In this document: positions 8,432 through 10,990 of the stretch, one piece after another
How the letters are laid out: each line of letters opens with the position of its first letter
Numbering within the stretch: position 1 is the stretch's first letter
NCBI GenBank assembly: GCA_036939355.1
Contig: JALLAP010004036.1
Location: forward strand, 1-10,990
DNA from: Thalassiosira profunda
Taxonomy: Eukaryota > Bacillariophyta > Thalassiosirophyceae > Thalassiosirales > Thalassiosiraceae
Direction: 5' to 3'
DNA: 10,990 bases
Notes under the pieces: model-generated
Told to the model about the DNA's origin: nothing
Seen by the model: the letters and a program-made list of their open reading frames with translations, nothing else
Databases searched by the model: none
Program-made: the position numbers and the translations under genes

Positions 8432-9522
8432 CTACGCCAATCCCTCCCCGACGCTCCCCTGCTCGCTCGTCAGGAACGTCCCCTCGTCGTCCAAACTCAA
8501 ATCCCCCGACATGGCCACCCGATCCTCCTCGTCCTTGTGCATGCTCGCGTCCCGCAGCAGGCAGTGGACGCCGCAGAGGAATCCCGACGTGGCGAGGGTC
8601 ATCCAGAAGATGTGGGAGAGGAGCCACATGAGGAGGAGGACGGAGACGCCGGACATGCCGATCGTGGCCTGCTTTTGGGTGACGGTGATGCCTGTGCGTT
8701 GGTTGTTATGTTTTTTTGGGGGGAGAAAGGGCACCGGGGCGCGCATCGATGGGCCGTTGCGTCGTCCAACATGGAGCAGAAGGAATAGGGGATGAGAACA
8801 AAACAATTTCAATTAGCTGTGCGAGGCCCCAAACACATTTGCATAAGACGTGCCGCACTCACCCTTGACCTGCACGCTCCCCTCGCTCGTGGCCCGTATC
8901 ACGGCCATCCACGCGAATCCCAGCAATCCCATCCCGATGATCGCGCTGGGACTGATGAGCAGCGTCAGGCAGAACAGCACCGCGGCGACCAGGGCGTAAT
9001 TGAGGTAAAAGAAGCTCAGATTGTGGCGCACCCGCTCCGTCACGAGGCTCGGGACCTTCTCCAGATAAAACGGCTGCTCCTCCCCGAGGCCGAAGAAGAC
9101 GGTGGGGGATCGGAGGTTCTGCCGGTTGAACACTTTGGATTTGGCGAGGGCGAGGGAGTCTTGGGTGCCCTGGGGGAGGTTCGAGGAGGCGGACGCGAGG
9201 GCGTCCTTGGCGCCGGAGGACTCCCACGCATTTTTTCTGGGAGGCGGTGGAAGAGAGAGAGGATGATGATTGGTCAGCGCGCAATTGATGGAGGCGGGAT
9301 TATTTTCAGTTGCAACGATGCACCCGGCGGGCTGGTCGGGCGGGGGAGGCCGGCCGACGAAAGGCGAATGACCCCCGCCCGGTGACCTACCCCTGCACTG
9401 TACCAGCAAAACGAAACTCACAATCCCGCGCCGGCCGACGAAATCGCCGACAGCGCCCCGGCGACGCTCCCCGCGGCGTTGCCGCTCGACGTCGTGCTCG
9501 CGGCGTCGTCCGTGAGGGCCAT
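8432..9522 (-). CDS. PRA1 family protein (prenylated Rab acceptor / Yip3-like)
   Basis: Three exons on the minus strand (9522-9422, 9236-8863, 8691-8432) give 735 bases and 244 residues, ending in TAG. The ATG at 9522 sits in ACCATGG, a near-ideal context. Residues 1-60 are Ala/Ser-rich and probably disordered. FNRQNLRSPTVFFG (70-83) and RVRHNLSFFYLNYALVA (102-118) match the PRA1 signature, an Arg-Asn-x-x-x-Phe-x-x-Asn-Tyr type motif before the first membrane segments. Hydrophobic segments are near 112-130, 132-147, 170-187 and 188-205, arranged as two hairpin pairs, followed by HCLLRDASM and an acidic tail. PRA1 proteins sit in ER, Golgi or endosomal membranes and bind prenylated Rab GTPases in vesicle trafficking. 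The position and approximate length suit the family. The gene diverges from the one starting at 9848. Confidence 0.95.
8692..8862 (-). other. Intron 2 of the PRA1 gene
   Basis: A 171-base intron with donor GTGAGT and acceptor CCAACGCACAG, splitting a codon after its first base. It joins GSVQVKG to ITVTQKQATIG and links the two pairs of hydrophobic segments. It carries a run of eight T next to six G on the plus strand. Confidence 0.85.
9237..9421 (-). other. Intron 1 of the PRA1 gene
   Basis: A 185-base intron with donor GTGAGT and a strong pyrimidine tract ending CTTCCACCGCCTCCCAG. It splits a codon after its second base, giving Leu34 before KNAWESSGAKDA. Confidence 0.85.
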
Positions 9523-9847
9523 GGTCTGCCAAGAGCAGATTTTACGTCTGCGTGCCCCCCAAAATAATCCACTCGCCCCCAAACTTTATCCAAAGAGCAG
9601 CGTTGTCAAACAGGATCAGACGGAGGGCACGTTGGTTCCCCCCTAAAATGCCCGACAAACAATTCTGGATTTCCAGCCTCTGATTTTTTTCCTCCTGCTC
9701 CTGCCTCTCCTCCTCTCTCCTCTCCGCGTCTTCATCCAGCGCGGGGCCGGCAGGTTACACATTGCGCAGGCTCCCGTTGTTGTTGTTCCAACCCCCTGAC
9801 AGCCGACCCGGCACCCCATCGGTGGCGCGCAGACGGCGGACGCACCT
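9523..9847. promoter_or_regulatory. Divergent promoter region between the PRA1 gene and the right-end gene
   Basis: This 325-base region separates two head-to-head starts, at 9522 (minus) and 9848 (plus). It contains a pyrimidine-rich tract at about 9683-9728 (mostly C and T on the plus strand). A TGA at 9797-9799 in frame with the ATG at 9848 sets the limit of the plus-strand reading frame. No clear TATA box is visible. A promoter role is inferred from gene arrangement. Confidence 0.5.
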
Positions 9848-10990
9848 ATGGCGCGGAAGCGGGGCACCCCGCAGCGCTTCCAGCCCGGCCAAGCCCAATC
9901 GAGCTCCCACCCGCGCTCGAAAAACGGTGCACCCCTAGATGTGCCCGCGGCCCGGACGTGGATCTACGCCGCCCGGACCGCGCCCAACGGCGGGGGCGCA
10001 GTTGGGAGTGGTGTTATCAGCGAGGAGGGGTACGAGCTCTATTTGGGGAGCGGGGTGCAGCGCCCGTTGGTCAGGGGGGTGGGCGAAAGTCGCTCCGGCG
10101 CCCCTGGCAGCCATGGCGCCAATGACGGCGAGGTGAGTGCGACGGTTGGGATGGAACGCGGTGTGCAGAGGCGTGCAGCTTGCCCAATTTGCAGCGCGAT
10201 GGCTCACTGTTATCGGTGCTTCCTCTTTGTCCGCGTCGTTTCTTTGCCTCCAATCTCCCCTCCCAAAAAAATACGGTGCACGCGATGCGCCTCTACCAGG
10301 CCTCCGCCCGGGGAGTGGCCTTCGCCCCCGTCCCCCTCCCGCCGCAGGAACCCGCCGCGAACGCCGACGCGCCCGCCGCCGACCCAAACGACGCCTATTC
10401 CAAGTTCACCGCCCCCCTCGTCACCAATGCGAGCCGGGCCAAGTTCACGTACGGGCTCAACCACGGGACGCTCGTGCCGGGGAAAAATGTGATGAGCTAC
10501 GTCGGCCGGGTGAGTTTGCCAATGGGGGGTGTTGGCCGCCATTGGGCACCGCCGCGCCATTTGGGTTTGGGCATTTGTTTGTCGGGGGATGTGGGGGATT
10601 TGGGGGATTTGGGCCAGGGGGGATTTTGGCAAGGGGGGGGGGCGTCACCTTGGAACGCCGGGGTTTCGGAACGGAAGGGTGCGGTTGCAATTGGCCAAGG
10701 GGAATGTGGGATGGGTCGGAAGGCGACATTTCGTTGGGGGCGGATACGAACGGAATGCGCCCTGTGGAGGGCCGGAGTCTTCGCCCCCAAAGACGAAAGT
10801 TGGGCCTCCCCCTTTCCTTCTCCTGCCGTGCACTCGCGCGCACAACCCTTGCTCACGCCCCATCGCTGCCGTTTTTTTTTGCAGGGGGAGAGCGGGTACG
10901 TCCTCCAGATGCCCCTCGTGCGGGGGACGGTCGTGGGCTACTCGCCCCCGTTGGACGCGGGATATGGCAACAACGACGAGGAAACCGCGG
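9848..10990 (+). CDS. Unrecognised multi-exon protein, 3' end beyond the window
   Basis: Proposed exons are 9848-10132, 10300-10509 and 10885-10990, all joined in phase 0, giving about 200 residues with no stop before the window edge. The start ATG is the first after an in-frame TGA at 9797; its -3 base is C and +4 is G. The N-terminus (MARKRGTPQRFQPGQAQSSS) is basic and low in complexity, followed by TWIYAARTAPNGGG and ISEEGYELYLGSG. Exon 2 has a Pro/Ala-rich part, then AYSKFTAPLVTNASRAKFTY and GTLVPGKNVMSYVGR. Exon 3 starts GESGYVLQMPLVRGTVVGYS. The PLVRG word occurs in exons 1 and 3. I do not recognise the family. An alternative acceptor at 10347 (CTCCCGCCGCAG), also in frame, would drop 16 residues. 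Exons 2 and 3 are the best supported by their canonical splice sites and codon use; exon 1 is less certain. Confidence 0.65.
10133..10299 (+). other. Proposed intron 1 of the right-end gene
   Basis: The donor is GTGAGT after GACGGCGAG. The acceptor is either CTCTACCAG (intron end 10299) or CCCGCCGCAG (intron end 10347, with the better pyrimidine tract). Both keep phase 0. The ATG at 10285 is in frame with exon 2 and could serve as an alternative start if this intron is not used. Confidence 0.6.
10510..10884 (+). other. Intron 2 of the right-end gene (375 bases, no in-frame stop)
   Basis: The donor is GTGAGT and the acceptor a T9 run followed by GCAG. The length is a multiple of three and the surrounding frame passes through all 125 codons without a stop. 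The interior is G-rich and has the irregular composition of non-coding DNA, so normal splicing is the preferred reading. Confidence 0.8.
10584..10622 (+). other. Potential G-quadruplex in an intron
   Basis: Runs of G5, G5, G5, G3 and G6 lie on the plus (sense) strand, separated by loops of three or four bases. This satisfies the usual quadruplex pattern for both DNA and pre-mRNA. A further run of ten G follows at 10633-10642. Confidence 0.6.

Noticed and set aside
9423..9532. Arg-rich N-terminus (MADHGPHGRRRE) for the PRA1 protein in an unspliced frame
   Set aside because: A different frame from the ATG at 9522, spliced with GTGAGT and CCCAG borders, gives a better start context and joins cleanly to exon 2. 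The unspliced version reads through the intron.
1..10990. CRISPR array, insertion sequence, retrotransposon or virus-derived gene
   Set aside because: No regularly spaced repeats, transposase, reverse transcriptase, integrase, terminal repeats or capsid-like frames were seen. The direct repeats present are all attached to assembly gaps or are protein repeats.

Overview
The window looks like nuclear DNA of a diatom, most likely a centric (Thalassiosirales-type) species. This is inferred from protein families and gene structure, not from a database match. The points in favour are spliceosomal introns with GTGAG-type donors and pyrimidine-rich or T-rich acceptors, a BspA-type leucine-rich-repeat protein with a C-terminal tail I recognise from diatom paralogues, a DUF6824-like N-terminus joined to a STAND ATPase, and a compact, mostly GC-rich layout. 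Three single-base 'n' characters (2275, 3039, 7672) mark unresolved assembly joins, and two of them interrupt gene models.

Layout from left to right: (1) 1-54, minus strand, the first codons of a gene that runs off the left edge. (2) 55-681, intergenic. (3) 682-1959, plus strand, an intronless 425-residue LRR_5/BspA-like protein. (4) 2106-2274, minus strand, the C-terminal end of a second STAND-TPR paralogue, cut by the gap at 2275. (5) 2574-7280, minus strand, a large four-exon gene of about 1468 residues once an assembly duplication at 2967-3111 is discounted. Its order is DUF6824-like domain, acidic linker, possible degenerate kinase-like segment, AAA/STAND ATPase and a long helical TPR-type tail. 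(6) 7281-8431, intergenic, with another gap-flanking duplication. (7) 8432-9522, minus strand, a three-exon PRA1-family (prenylated Rab acceptor) membrane protein. (8) 9523-9847, a divergent promoter region. (9) 9848-10990, plus strand, an unrecognised multi-exon gene running off the right edge.

The most notable element is the STAND-TPR gene and its neighbouring paralogue end. Its ATPase and helical region resemble the 'predicted ATPase' block (COG3899) that bacteria and cyanobacteria fuse to histidine kinases, but here no output enzyme follows and the protein ends after the helical repeats. It has the general plan of a switch ATPase receptor or scaffold (N-terminal domain, NTPase, repeat sensor). 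Any role in signalling or defence is inference. The LRR gene lies tail to tail with the paralogue end, but nothing in the sequence shows that they act together. The PRA1 gene is an ordinary trafficking gene.
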